Positions 38,752-47,304 of a DNA stretch of 64,000 nucleotides are shown here, one piece after another; the stretch's first letter is position 1, and every line of letters starts with the position of its first letter. The DNA comes from CAYPPK01 sp964412615. Lineage in GTDB: Bacteria > Patescibacteriota > Minisyncoccia > Sungbacterales > HO2-52-23. The stretch lies in NCBI GenBank assembly GCA_964412615.1, contig CAYPPK010000001.1:1-64000 (forward strand), written 5' to 3'. The translations under genes were made by a program, and so were the position numbers. The notes under the pieces were generated by a model. The model ran no database searches, was not told the origin of the DNA, and worked only from the letters and a program-made list of their open reading frames with translations.

Positions 38752-41043
38752 ATGGAAAAGTATTATATTTTTGCAAAAAAGTTTAGAAAAATACTTTTAA
38801 GTGCGGCCATCCTCTTGGCGTTTTCGGTTTTTCTTTTCTTTTTTGCCGGCGCTGACTTTCGTTACCGCCTGATCCGGAGTCCAATGGTTCAGCAGATTGT
38901 CCCGAGTTACCGGTCGCTGCGCAAGCTTTCGGATATCATCTTTTTCCCTAGTTTTTTTCGTAAAACCGCCCTTTCCGTCTACGAGCTGAATATTGAGCCC
39001 GAGAACTTGAACGCGCTTAATTCTAATCTGCCGGAGCCCTTCAAGGGGGCGCTCTTGGACGCTAATCGTCTTGAAGTCAATGCTGATTTTAGAGCAGGCG
39101 ATTACCAAGAAAGAGTTTCCGTTCGCTATCGCGGGCTTACCAATATCCATTGGGCTGCCGCTCAAAAATCATGGCGCGTCAATTTTCCAAGCGAGTCGCG
39201 TTTTCAGGGAATGAAGGGCTTGAACTTTGTTTTACCCTACGATCGGGACTATTTTATAGAGCCGCTCAACGCCTATCGCGCCAAGAAACTCGGTCTTAAC
39301 CTGCCGGGCTTAAGTTTCGTGCGTTTGCGCCTCAATGGCAAAGATGCGGGCGTATATTTGGCCTGGGAGCAATGGTCTGATAAATGGCTTTCCCGCTCCG
39401 GGCTGCCCGATTCGTCCAATATATTGGCGGTGGATGACGGGATAGCGGGGGTTTTTGATTCCGGTATCCCTTTATTTTCCAGCGCGGGCCTTAGCCGCTG
39501 GAAAAGCCATACGCAGGATGGTAAAAAATTTCCGGAACTTGAAGCACTGGTAGAGCTTGTGGAAAAAGCGGACGACGGGACCTTTAAAAAACTCATTCCC
39601 TACCTGGTGGATCTTCCCAAATTTTACGCGTGGCATACGTTGCGTGCCCTCTCGGACTCGAGCCACCAGAGCGAACTCGCCAATCTTGTGCTTGTCTTCA
39701 ATAGCGTGACGGGAAAATTTGAATTTGTTCCCTGGGAGCTTGGTATGCAGGAGATAATCAGCACGGCAGACAGGGAATATACTCGTGATGAGTCTTTTGA
39801 ACTTCTTTCGGCGCGCGTTTTTTCCATACCGGAGTTTCGCATCACCCGGGACGAGGTGCTGCGAAATTATCTGACCGAGGAAAATTTGAAAGACGACCTG
39901 CGGTTCTACGATGAGCTCGCTCGAAACATGAGGCCGGAATTTTTAAGCGACACTTCCAAGTTTCATTCCAACCTGAAGTATCTTAGCGAGGTCCGCCGCC
40001 TGCGGGCGCTGGTGGAGGAGGACTTTAAAAGCGCTGCTGTTTTTGCCGGCCGGTCTCAAACGGTTGCCCCCCCAAAAGCGGGAGAGACGCTTGCCATGCC
40101 CGTGGAATTTAAGAGATTTCCGGAAATAGGTCTTTCCTTAGCGGAATTTCTTATCAGAAATCCGCAATTTTTTCTGCGAGGCAAAGATACCTTAGTCTTG
40201 GGTCCGGGGAATGTTGCTTTATTTGAAACGGTAGTAGTTCCGCCGGGATTCAAGGTTATAGTAGAAGCCGGGACGCGGATTTTAATGGACGAGGGCGTTT
40301 CTTTGGTTTCTTATAGTCCTCTAGAAATGCGCGGGGAAAAACAAGTACCGGTGCGAGTGATGGCAATGAATGCCGCCAAACCCTGGGGCTCCATACTTAT
40401 TTTGCAAACGGGAAAGGAAAAAAATCTAGTGCGGTTTGCTGAAATTTCCGGAGGATCCGGAATACGCCTTAACGGCATTACGGCCACCGGTATGGTATCG
40501 GTGCACAACGGAGATCTGGAAGTGGCCAATAGCGTATTTTCCAACTCGCATGATGATGACGCCATTAATGTTAAATACGGGCGCTCCAATATACGTTTCT
40601 CGGAATTTTCAAGAACTTATTCGGACGCGATTGATCTTGATTTTAATGAAAATCCCAGTATAGTAGAGGGGAATGTGTTTCTTTCGCCGATTGGCAGCAT
40701 AGCTACGGGCGGAGATGCCATTGACCTTAGTTTTTCCGAACTAGTCATAAGGAGCAATGATATTCGCGGCTGTACGGATAAGGGAATTAGCGTGGGCGAA
40801 TCCTCAAGGCCTCTTATCTCGGATAATTTAATTGAAGGATGCGACATCGGTGTGGCGGTCAAGGATTTATCTCAAGCGCGGTTGCATGGCAACATCTTTA
40901 AGAAAAATAAGATTGCCGTCTCCGCCTATCAAAAAAAACAGGAATTCGGAGGCGGGTATGCCACCGTGGTCAGTTCTCAATTTATGGAGAATTTAGAAAC
41001 GGTGCAGGTTGATAAGTATTCAAAGATTGATTTTCTTAACTAG
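38752..41043 (+). CDS. CotH-like protein kinase fold with C-terminal beta-helix
   Basis: 763 residues. An N-terminal membrane segment (about 13-33) leads to a CotH-like domain (about 75-420): VSVRYRGLTNIHWAAAQKSWRVNF, LNGKDAGVYLAWEQWSDKWL and FEFVPWELGMQEI, the last close to the metal-binding region of CotH. A right-handed beta-helix (about 480-755) follows with NSHDDDAINVKYG, YSDAIDLDFNEN and RGCTDKGISVGESS. CotH proteins are atypical kinases of surface proteins. The three genes CotH, VTC and DUF4956 are contiguous here, a combination also found elsewhere, so they probably work together. The beta-helix may bind a glycan. Confidence 0.8.
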   Translation: MEKYYIFAKKFRKILLSAAILLAFSVFLFFFAGADFRYRLIRSPMVQQIVPSYRSLRKLSDIIFFPSFFRKTALSVYELNIEPENLNALNSNLPEPFKGALLDANRLEVNADFRAGDYQERVSVRYRGLTNIHWAAAQKSWRVNFPSESRFQGMKGLNFVLPYDRDYFIEPLNAYRAKKLGLNLPGLSFVRLRLNGKDAGVYLAWEQWSDKWLSRSGLPDSSNILAVDDGIAGVFDSGIPLFSSAGLSRWKSHTQDGKKFPELEALVELVEKADDGTFKKLIPYLVDLPKFYAWHTLRALSDSSHQSELANLVLVFNSVTGKFEFVPWELGMQEIISTADREYTRDESFELLSARVFSIPEFRITRDEVLRNYLTEENLKDDLRFYDELARNMRPEFLSDTSKFHSNLKYLSEVRRLRALVEEDFKSAAVFAGRSQTVAPPKAGETLAMPVEFKRFPEIGLSLAEFLIRNPQFFLRGKDTLVLGPGNVALFETVVVPPGFKVIVEAGTRILMDEGVSLVSYSPLEMRGEKQVPVRVMAMNAAKPWGSILILQTGKEKNLVRFAEISGGSGIRLNGITATGMVSVHNGDLEVANSVFSNSHDDDAINVKYGRSNIRFSEFSRTYSDAIDLDFNENPSIVEGNVFLSPIGSIATGGDAIDLSFSELVIRSNDIRGCTDKGISVGESSRPLISDNLIEGCDIGVAVKDLSQARLHGNIFKKNKIAVSAYQKKQEFGGGYATVVSSQFMENLETVQVDKYSKIDFLN

Positions 41044-41048
41044 GGAAC

Positions 41049-41777
41049 ATGATTGAGCGGCGTTTTGAATTTAAATATCTTATTAATCCCGTAGTTGCGA
41101 GGCGGGCGGAAAGTTTTATCAAATCAGTGGGAATGAAAGCCGATGTTAACGCCCCGGGAGGGGAATACACGGTTTCTTCTCTTTATTTTGATACCCCCCA
41201 AAAACAGGACTACTATGACAAAAGTGGCGGTTTTTTGCAAAGAACCAAGATTCGTGCCAGAATTTATGCTTCTTGCCTTAACAATGACACCAAACATGTC
41301 TGGCTTGAAAATAAAGAGCGGCACGACGCTTTTACCTGGAAAACACGGGTAAAAATAAGCGCTCCAGAGTTTGAGGAACTATTGGCCAGGGGGGCCGTCG
41401 GATGCTGGCGATTTTTTGCGGGACGAGACGACCAAAAAGAAGGAGAGTTGATTCTTTCCAAGATGATTCTGGGAAACCGCCGGCCGCTTCTGGTGGTGCA
41501 GTACCGGCGCCGTCCTTATCTTGGATCTCACAATGGGGACCGTATACGAATGACTTTTGATACGGACCTGCAGGTATGTAATAAACCGGAATTGCGTAAT
41601 CTTTTTTCTTGGACCCCTATTGAGCGAGGATCGGTTATTTTGGAAGTTAAATTTTCCAAAGAACTTCCAGCCTGGTGGGGAACCTTAGTTAAATTTTTGG
41701 AGTTGGAACGGGTGAGCTTTTCCAAATACGGCCGAGCCGTTGAGGAACTGCGCTCTTTCCATCCCATGCCGCGTTAA
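41049..41777 (+). CDS. VTC-domain protein (polyphosphate polymerase-like)
   Basis: 242 residues forming one VTC domain, a tunnel fold of the triphosphate tunnel metalloenzyme type. Characteristic parts are ERRFEFKYLINP, VSSLYFDTPQKQDYYDKSGG with the basic stretch KIRARIY, VWLENKERHDAFTWKTRV, and VILEVKFSKELPAWW with the acidic metal-binding residues. In yeast Vtc4 this domain makes polyphosphate from ATP. It starts 5 bp behind CotH and abuts DUF4956, whose membrane protein could transfer the product across the membrane. Substrate here is unknown. Confidence 0.88.
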   Translation: MIERRFEFKYLINPVVARRAESFIKSVGMKADVNAPGGEYTVSSLYFDTPQKQDYYDKSGGFLQRTKIRARIYASCLNNDTKHVWLENKERHDAFTWKTRVKISAPEFEELLARGAVGCWRFFAGRDDQKEGELILSKMILGNRRPLLVVQYRRRPYLGSHNGDRIRMTFDTDLQVCNKPELRNLFSWTPIERGSVILEVKFSKELPAWWGTLVKFLELERVSFSKYGRAVEELRSFHPMPR

Positions 41778-42449
41778 ATGAATTTCAATTTTTATAATCT
41801 TACCTCCGTGGAGCTCAATGCAGCGATAATCGTCTTTAATATTCTCTTGGCTTTTATAGCGGGCGGGGTTATCGTCTGGGTCTATCAAAAGACGCATCGC
41901 GGGCTTTCTTACTCGCGTTCCCTTACCGTGACCATGATAATGGTCTGCGTCTTGGGGGCGGTGATTATGATGATTGTGCAAGAAAATTTGATAGGCGCTT
42001 TCGCCCTGCTCGGCGCTTTTTCCATGATTCGTTTCCGAACCATTGTTAAAGACACCAGAGATGTCGCTTATGTTTTTTTCGCGCTGGTAATGGGAGTAGC
42101 CATTGGCACCGGCAATTACGCCGTTGCCGGGATTGCTCTGGTTCTGATCGGCGCCATACTTATGCTCATACACCGCAGGCGGTTCGGATCAGCCATTCGC
42201 GCCGGATATTTGATAATGCTGCATTCCGAGTCCGCGTTTAATCCTGATAATCTCCGCGATCTTTTCCAGAGGATGAAAGTTGAATACCACACCCTGCACA
42301 TAAAGTCCGAGAGAGGAGAACTGGAATATTCTTTGGCGGTTGAGTTTGCCCAGGGAGTTATGCCGGACGCTGTTGTTTCCTCTCTTTCGTCTCTTCCCCA
42401 TGTGCGTTCCGTGGATCTGATGACCGGCAGAGAAAGCATTGAATATTAG
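41778..42449 (+). CDS. DUF4956 membrane protein
   Basis: 223 residues with four to five transmembrane segments in the first 135 residues and a soluble C-terminal domain (about 140-223, HTLHIKSERGELEYSLAVEF). The conserved AFALLGAFSMIRFRTIVKDTRDVAYVF-type core is present (two pieces: LIGAFALLGAFSMIRFRT and VKDTRDVAYVFFAL), which marks DUF4956. The ATG follows the VTC stop directly. It is regularly linked to VTC and CotH genes, so a membrane partner role is inferred. Confidence 0.88.
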   Translation: MNFNFYNLTSVELNAAIIVFNILLAFIAGGVIVWVYQKTHRGLSYSRSLTVTMIMVCVLGAVIMMIVQENLIGAFALLGAFSMIRFRTIVKDTRDVAYVFFALVMGVAIGTGNYAVAGIALVLIGAILMLIHRRRFGSAIRAGYLIMLHSESAFNPDNLRDLFQRMKVEYHTLHIKSERGELEYSLAVEFAQGVMPDAVVSSLSSLPHVRSVDLMTGRESIEY

Positions 42450-42466
42450 AACTAATCCAGAACTTG

Positions 42467-42593
42467 TCCCGCACCTAACTCGCACAATTTAATATACCAA
42501 GGCAGTTTAAACAAAATTATAGCTAATGCTTGCGCCAAAACCATATATCCAGATGCGGTAGGTGAGATTTTGCCGTGCAAGTTAGGTGAGAGA
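42467..42593 (+). repeat. Intercistronic inverted-repeat element, copy 2
   Basis: Arms 42467-42485 (TCCCGCACCTAACTCGCAC) and 42575-42593, three differences in 19 bp, interior 89 bp. The right end coincides with the A of the next gene's start codon and TGAA follows. The left flank lacks TGAA, unlike the other copies. The interior shares CTTGCGCCAAAACCAT with copy 3. Confidence 0.8.
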
Positions 42594-43636
42594 TGAAGCT
42601 TTTGATCGTTACCCAAAAAGTCGACCAGGAGGACGAAAACCTTGGCGCGTTTTACTGCTGGTTTCGGGAACTTGCCAAACAATGCGAAAAAGTGGTCATT
42701 ATCGCCGATTATATCGGCAAGTCGGATCTTCCCGCTAACGTGTCGATTTATTCTCTTGGCAAGGAGAGGCAGGCCGGACGCTTGGCGAGGATTTGGAATT
42801 TCTGCGAATTGTTTTGCCACCACTATGCCCGAACCGATGCCGTGCTTTTTCAGCAAATTCCCGAGTACGTGCTTGCTGCTGCTCCTTTTCTGCTTGCCTT
42901 GCGCCGAACTTCCGGGCTCTGGTATGCGCACAAAAGCGTCACTTGGAAGTTGAAGATGGCAGAGCGTCTGGTTGACTGGATTTTTACTTCCTCACCGGAG
43001 GGATTTCGTCTTCCTTCCAAAAAGGTTTTGATTGTAGGGCAAGCGATAAGCCCGGAGGTGTTTGCCATGCCTGCGGCACCAGTCTCACCGTCCAAGACCC
43101 TGCGGCTTCTAACCGTGGGCAGGATTTCTCCCGTAAAGAATATTGATATGCTGATACGTGCTTGTTCCCATCTCAAAAAAACCTGGGAACGGGAATGGCT
43201 TTTATCCATTGTGGGAGGCCCGCTTTTGCCGAAAGATCATGAGTATTTAGCTCTATTGAAAAAAATAATCACCCAGGAGCAGCTGGGAAATCGGGTGCAT
43301 TTTCTGGGGACGCGTCCCTATCGCGAATTGCCGTCTATCTACCAAGAACATGATTTGTTTTTAAATCTCTCCCACACCGGGTCTCTGGATAAGGCAGTAT
43401 TGGAATCCATGGCTTCGGGCTTAAGCGTAGTTACCTCCAACGAAGCCTTTAGATCTTTACTTCCTTCCCGTTATTTTTTAGATAGACAAAGCCCCGAGGC
43501 CTTAGCCGAACGCATCAAAGTTCTTGCCGATGAAATCAGGCCGAATGCCCCCTTGCGGGAGATCGTGCTTAAAAACCACAATCTGCAAAACACGGTTGGC
43601 AAAATAAAATCAGCCCTTTTGAGCCATGTCCAATAA
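42593..43636 (+). CDS. Glycosyltransferase, GT4-like
   Basis: 347 residues of GT-B type. The C-terminal donor-binding domain (about 155-335) shows LRLLTVGRISPVKNIDMLIRA, VHFLGTRPYRELPSIYQEH and LNLSHTGSLDKAVLESMASG, where the ExxAS-like motif contacts the nucleotide sugar. The N-terminal domain is short. Its start codon lies at the base of inverted-repeat copy 2. The 3' end overlaps the following methyltransferase by 11 nt. Acceptor unknown. Confidence 0.85.
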   Translation: MKLLIVTQKVDQEDENLGAFYCWFRELAKQCEKVVIIADYIGKSDLPANVSIYSLGKERQAGRLARIWNFCELFCHHYARTDAVLFQQIPEYVLAAAPFLLALRRTSGLWYAHKSVTWKLKMAERLVDWIFTSSPEGFRLPSKKVLIVGQAISPEVFAMPAAPVSPSKTLRLLTVGRISPVKNIDMLIRACSHLKKTWEREWLLSIVGGPLLPKDHEYLALLKKIITQEQLGNRVHFLGTRPYRELPSIYQEHDLFLNLSHTGSLDKAVLESMASGLSVVTSNEAFRSLLPSRYFLDRQSPEALAERIKVLADEIRPNAPLREIVLKNHNLQNTVGKIKSALLSHVQ

Positions 43637-44336
43637 CAAAGCTCATATTCATAATCAAGAGTATGCTATTCCCTACCATTGGTGTTTGACCGGATTTTAT
43701 AAATATCTTTATGAGGCAAAGTTTGTCTTTTGCCGTCCCTTTTTCAAGCAAAACGATACCGTGCTTGACCTCGGCGGGGGAGACGGCAAAATGTCAGCGC
43801 TGTCAGCTTCCTATGTAAAAGAAATCTGGTGCGTGGACGAAAATCCGAGAGCGCTCCGCTTCGGCGAGCTGCTGGCCGAAGGAATTGGCAATCTTCATTT
43901 TAAAGAAAGTTCAGCCGATAAAATTCCTTTTCCGGATGCTTTTTTTGATAAAGTGCTGTTCATGGAAGTGCTGGAGCACATACCCCAAGAAGAAGTATCC
44001 GCGGCGTTTAAAGAAATTAAAAGAGTGTTGAAACCCGGAGGAATGCTTTTGCTTTCCACGCCCAACAAAAGAAATTTGCGCGCGAGAATATGGGGAGAAA
44101 GAAATCTTCCGGAAAAACATGCTTGTGAATACGAACTTGCCGAAATTACCAAGTTGCTTGCGCACTCCGGCTTTACGGCCAGGAGCACCTGCGGGGTCTA
44201 TCTTCCGCTCCCCATACCGAAGGCAGAGCACTGGGCCAATGTCGTGCCTTTTCGCGGCCTATTTCGGCAGCTCGTAAAGATGGGGGAAAGATTCCCGACT
44301 CTTGCGGATACTATTTTGGTTGCAGCAGAAAAATAA
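43626..44336 (+). CDS. SAM-dependent methyltransferase
   Basis: 236-residue class I methyltransferase. Motif I is VLDLGGGDGKMSALS; the motif II/III region is FDKVLFMEVLEHIPQEEVSA; the post-motif is KEIKRVLKPGGMLLLSTPN. It probably methylates a sugar or lipid-linked intermediate in the surrounding glycan pathway. The N-terminal HNQEYAIPYHWCLTGF may bind substrate. It overlaps the glycosyltransferase upstream. Confidence 0.85.
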   Translation: MSNNKAHIHNQEYAIPYHWCLTGFYKYLYEAKFVFCRPFFKQNDTVLDLGGGDGKMSALSASYVKEIWCVDENPRALRFGELLAEGIGNLHFKESSADKIPFPDAFFDKVLFMEVLEHIPQEEVSAAFKEIKRVLKPGGMLLLSTPNKRNLRARIWGERNLPEKHACEYELAEITKLLAHSGFTARSTCGVYLPLPIPKAEHWANVVPFRGLFRQLVKMGERFPTLADTILVAAEK

Positions 44337-44340
44337 TGAA

Positions 44341-44467
44341 TCCCACACATAACTTGCACAATTTAGTATATCAAGGCGGTTTAAAGGAGGTTATAACTAA
44401 TACTTGCGCCAAAACCATGTATCCAGAGGTGACGGGTAAGGTTTTGCAGTGCAAGTTATGTGTGAGA
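44341..44467 (+). repeat. Intercistronic inverted-repeat element, copy 3
   Basis: Arms TCCCACACATAACTTGCAC (44341-44359) and 44449-44467 differ at one base; interior 89 bp. TGAA flanks both ends (44337-44340 and from 44468), the left copy behind the TAA stop and the right copy completing the next ATG. The interior contains AAGGAGG but 80 nt from the start codon. Confidence 0.85.
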
Positions 44468-45276
44468 TGAATGCCAGAACTAAAATTTCCTGTACCGTAG
44501 AAGTCCTTACCAGAAACTCCGCGGCTACCCTGGCGCGCTGTTTGGAATCAGTAAAAGATTTTGCGGAAATTATTATTCTGGACGGCAACAGCACGGATGG
44601 AACGCTGGAAATCGCCAACCAATATGGCTGCCGGATTGTGAAGCAATACGATACCAATGAGCCGCTCCGGCGCATTACCGACTTCTCGGAAGTGCGCAAT
44701 AAAGGTATGCGTCTTGCCAAATACGATTGGTTTTTGTATGTGGACTCGGATGAGTACTTATCACCGGAAGCAGGGGAGGAAATCCGCTCTATTGTTGAAA
44801 ATCCAAAGCCAAAAGCATATGTTTTCTGGCAGCCGCGGGTTTATGTTTTTGACGGGAAAGCGGTAAATTGTGCGACGACCTATCCGAATCAACAGCCCCG
44901 GTTTTTCCACCGCGGTGCCGTGGAAGGTTTTATCAAACCGGTACATGAAAGAGTTGCGGCGAAAGCCGGGGTAAAAGTTGGAAAACTTCAAAAAGCAGTT
45001 TACGTGCCGCTAGCCATGTCTGATTTTGAAAAATTGGAACGCTATACGGACATGGAAGAAGCGCTCTATGCAGACGCTCGTCTTCCGAAACGGCTAAAGC
45101 TGGCGGTGAGACAGGCGGTACTTTTAGGTCTTTTTGCTGTTCGTTACTTAAGAAATCTGATTTTTTGCCGTGGGGTTCGACTGCCGCTTCGCTATGAAAT
45201 GCGGCGCCATTGGCGCACAACTTGCCGCACCTTGGGACTTATTTTACGGCTAATAAAAATCCAAACTAATAAATGA
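44467..45276 (+). CDS. GT2-family glycosyltransferase
   Basis: 269 residues of GT-A fold. The start ISCTVEVLTRNSAATLARCLESV, then EIIILDGNSTDGTLEIA (nucleotide-binding) and WFLYVDSDEYLSPE (DxD motif) identify GT2. The C-terminal part (about 195-265) is helical with a hydrophobic segment (VLLGLFAVRYLRNLIF), suggesting membrane association. It resembles WaaE/KdtX-type enzymes that add a first sugar, but that is only a resemblance. The ATG at 44467 lies at the edge of inverted-repeat copy 3. It overlaps the next gene as ATGA. Confidence 0.85.
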   Translation: MNARTKISCTVEVLTRNSAATLARCLESVKDFAEIIILDGNSTDGTLEIANQYGCRIVKQYDTNEPLRRITDFSEVRNKGMRLAKYDWFLYVDSDEYLSPEAGEEIRSIVENPKPKAYVFWQPRVYVFDGKAVNCATTYPNQQPRFFHRGAVEGFIKPVHERVAAKAGVKVGKLQKAVYVPLAMSDFEKLERYTDMEEALYADARLPKRLKLAVRQAVLLGLFAVRYLRNLIFCRGVRLPLRYEMRRHWRTTCRTLGLILRLIKIQTNK

Positions 45277-46046
45277 GTTCTGGGACATACGAACCGTTTT
45301 ATTATAAATTGACCCGTGAAGAAGAACGCTGGGATACTTTTCCGGGTCGGGAAGTGATTTCTTTTATCTGTAAAAAACTGGAGAAAGGAGGCCAGATGCT
45401 GGATTTGGGCTGCGGAACTGCCGGGATTTTGGAATATTTGCCGGGTAATATTTATTATACGGGGATTGATTCTTCCGCATATGCCATCAAAGAAGCTAAA
45501 GAGAAATTCCGCACCAGGTCGCGGACGAATTTCTTGCAGCAGAAAAAAGCCACTCTTCCTTTTGCCGACAGAACCTTTGACATGGTTCTTTTATTTTTTT
45601 CGTTGGAACATATCCTAAATCCTGTTGAGACCCTTATAGAGTGCCGGCGTGTTCTAAAAGGAGGAGGGTACTTAGTCTTAGCTGCTCCTAATCTTGAATT
45701 TCCGCTGGCTTGGCCGAACGCTCTTCGCCACAAGCCCCTGATTTACCGGCTTTGGTTCACGGCGCTTCGCAGCAAAGATTATTGCTGGCGCATCTTCGGG
45801 CGTTTTGCTTTCCGGATATTGGCGGAAAATTATACTTCGGCCACCGGCCGTTATGAGCGCAAAGATGATGATTTATGGCATTTGGTTTCTGCTTTTGAGG
45901 TGATTAAATTTTTGGAGAACCAGGGATACCGGCTGGATAAATTTTGGCAAGAAAAGCCGCTTACCGGTTGGCGCAAAATGCTTCGTTTATTTCCGACACT
46001 CCGCTGGTATGGTGTGCCATTAGCAGCGGCGCTTAAAAAACTATGA
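45273..46046 (+). CDS. SAM-dependent methyltransferase
   Basis: 257-residue class I methyltransferase. Motif I is MLDLGCGTAGILEYLPG; the acidic binding residue is in YYTGIDSSAYAIKEA; later motifs are RTFDMVLLFFSLEHILNPVE and ECRRVLKGGGYLVLAAPN. The C-terminal half (about 150-257) has family-specific Trp/Tyr-rich sequence. ATGA overlap with the GT2 gene. It ends in TGA at 46044-46046, the first three bases of the TGAA flanking inverted-repeat copy 4. Confidence 0.82.
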   Translation: MSSGTYEPFYYKLTREEERWDTFPGREVISFICKKLEKGGQMLDLGCGTAGILEYLPGNIYYTGIDSSAYAIKEAKEKFRTRSRTNFLQQKKATLPFADRTFDMVLLFFSLEHILNPVETLIECRRVLKGGGYLVLAAPNLEFPLAWPNALRHKPLIYRLWFTALRSKDYCWRIFGRFAFRILAENYTSATGRYERKDDDLWHLVSAFEVIKFLENQGYRLDKFWQEKPLTGWRKMLRLFPTLRWYGVPLAAALKKL

Positions 46047-46047
46047 A

Positions 46048-46147
46048 TTCCACACATAACCTTGGGCAAGATATGCACTCAGTTTTGTATCAAATCTTTA
46101 TAACCACTTTGTTGCTGGATAAGATCAGCGCAAAGTTATGTGTGGGA
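46048..46147 (+). repeat. Intercistronic inverted-repeat element, copy 4
   Basis: Arms TTCCACACATAAC (46048-46060) and GTTATGTGTGGGA (46135-46147), 12 of 13 paired; interior 74 bp. TGAA lies on both sides. It starts within the stop codon flank of one gene and ends at the start codon of the next. Confidence 0.8.
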
Positions 46148-47304
46148 TGAAACTCATTTATATTTCCATATTGAGATTTCCCTCCGAAAAGATTCAGTCC
46201 GGACTGGTGATGAGAAGCTGTGAAAAATTTGCCGAAAGGGGGATGAAAGTTGAGCTTTGGATTCCGAGGCGTTTCAACAAAGACAATAGCGATCCGTTTG
46301 GGCGGTACGGCAGCAAAAGAAATTTTACCATCAAACAGCTGCCGGTTCTCGATTTAGTCCCTTTTCTCAGGGGTAACGCAGGTTTTTCCCTGCTTTCTTT
46401 GACTTTCAACCTGGCTGTTCTAGTTTATGCTTGGATGCGGGGACTTATGCGCGGCGCGCTGTTTTACACTCACGGTCCCATAGCGGTATTTTTGTTGGCC
46501 TTTTTTAGACCGCTTATTTTTATGGAGATTCATGAGCTGAATAAAAATTTTAAGAGGAGCAATTACTACATACGCTGGCTGTTTTCACGGGTAAGTCTGT
46601 TTCTTGCCACCAATAAGTTTAAAACCGATTTTCTGCATAAGGAATTTCACATCCCTTATGACCGGATAATCCGTCAGCCAAATGCCGTAAATACCGAAAT
46701 GTTTGGGATTGATACGGGACGGGAAGAGGCAAGAAAAAAATTAGGATTGCCCTTGGAAGAAAAGATTGTTCTTTATACCGGCATGCTAACCGATTGGAAG
46801 GGAGCGGATATATTTTTGACAGCCAGTGAACTTCTCACCAAAAGTGAAGTTATATATGTAGCCGGCGGAACGGATAAAGATATCAGCGAGTATAAACAAA
46901 AAGCTGAAGGGAAAAAACATTTGGTGATTGTCGGCAGAAAACCGCACCAAGAAATACCTCTGTGGCTGCGAGCGGCTGATGTGCTGGTCTTGCCGCATAC
47001 CGCGAAGTTTGCCATAGCCAAATATGACGCTTCGCCGGTAAAGCTTTTTGAATATCTTGCCTCCGGCCGGCCGGTAGTCATATCCGATCTTCCTTCCATG
47101 AGAGAAATAGTTGACGATAGCATGGTCTGGTTCTTTGCACCGGATAATCCGCAATCATTGGCAGATTCAATTCACCAGGCGCTGGCTCAAGGGGAAGAAG
47201 CAGAGAAAAAAGCTTTACGGGCGCTCGCCCAGGTTAATAATTTTTCCTGGGATAAATGGGCGGATAATGTTGTTGCTTTTATCAATAATAATTTAAATAA
47301 ATGA
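46147..47304 (+). CDS. Glycosyltransferase, GT4-like
   Basis: 385-residue GT-B enzyme. The N-terminal domain carries a hydrophobic stretch (about 90-120) likely to sit on the membrane. The C-terminal domain shows EKIVLYTGMLTDWKGADIFL, HLVIVGRKPHQEIPLWLRAA and SPVKLFEYLASGRPVVISDL, the donor-binding E-x7-E-type region. It follows inverted-repeat copy 4 and overlaps the aminotransferase as ATGA. Donor and acceptor unknown. Confidence 0.87.
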   Translation: MKLIYISILRFPSEKIQSGLVMRSCEKFAERGMKVELWIPRRFNKDNSDPFGRYGSKRNFTIKQLPVLDLVPFLRGNAGFSLLSLTFNLAVLVYAWMRGLMRGALFYTHGPIAVFLLAFFRPLIFMEIHELNKNFKRSNYYIRWLFSRVSLFLATNKFKTDFLHKEFHIPYDRIIRQPNAVNTEMFGIDTGREEARKKLGLPLEEKIVLYTGMLTDWKGADIFLTASELLTKSEVIYVAGGTDKDISEYKQKAEGKKHLVIVGRKPHQEIPLWLRAADVLVLPHTAKFAIAKYDASPVKLFEYLASGRPVVISDLPSMREIVDDSMVWFFAPDNPQSLADSIHQALAQGEEAEKKALRALAQVNNFSWDKWADNVVAFINNNLNK

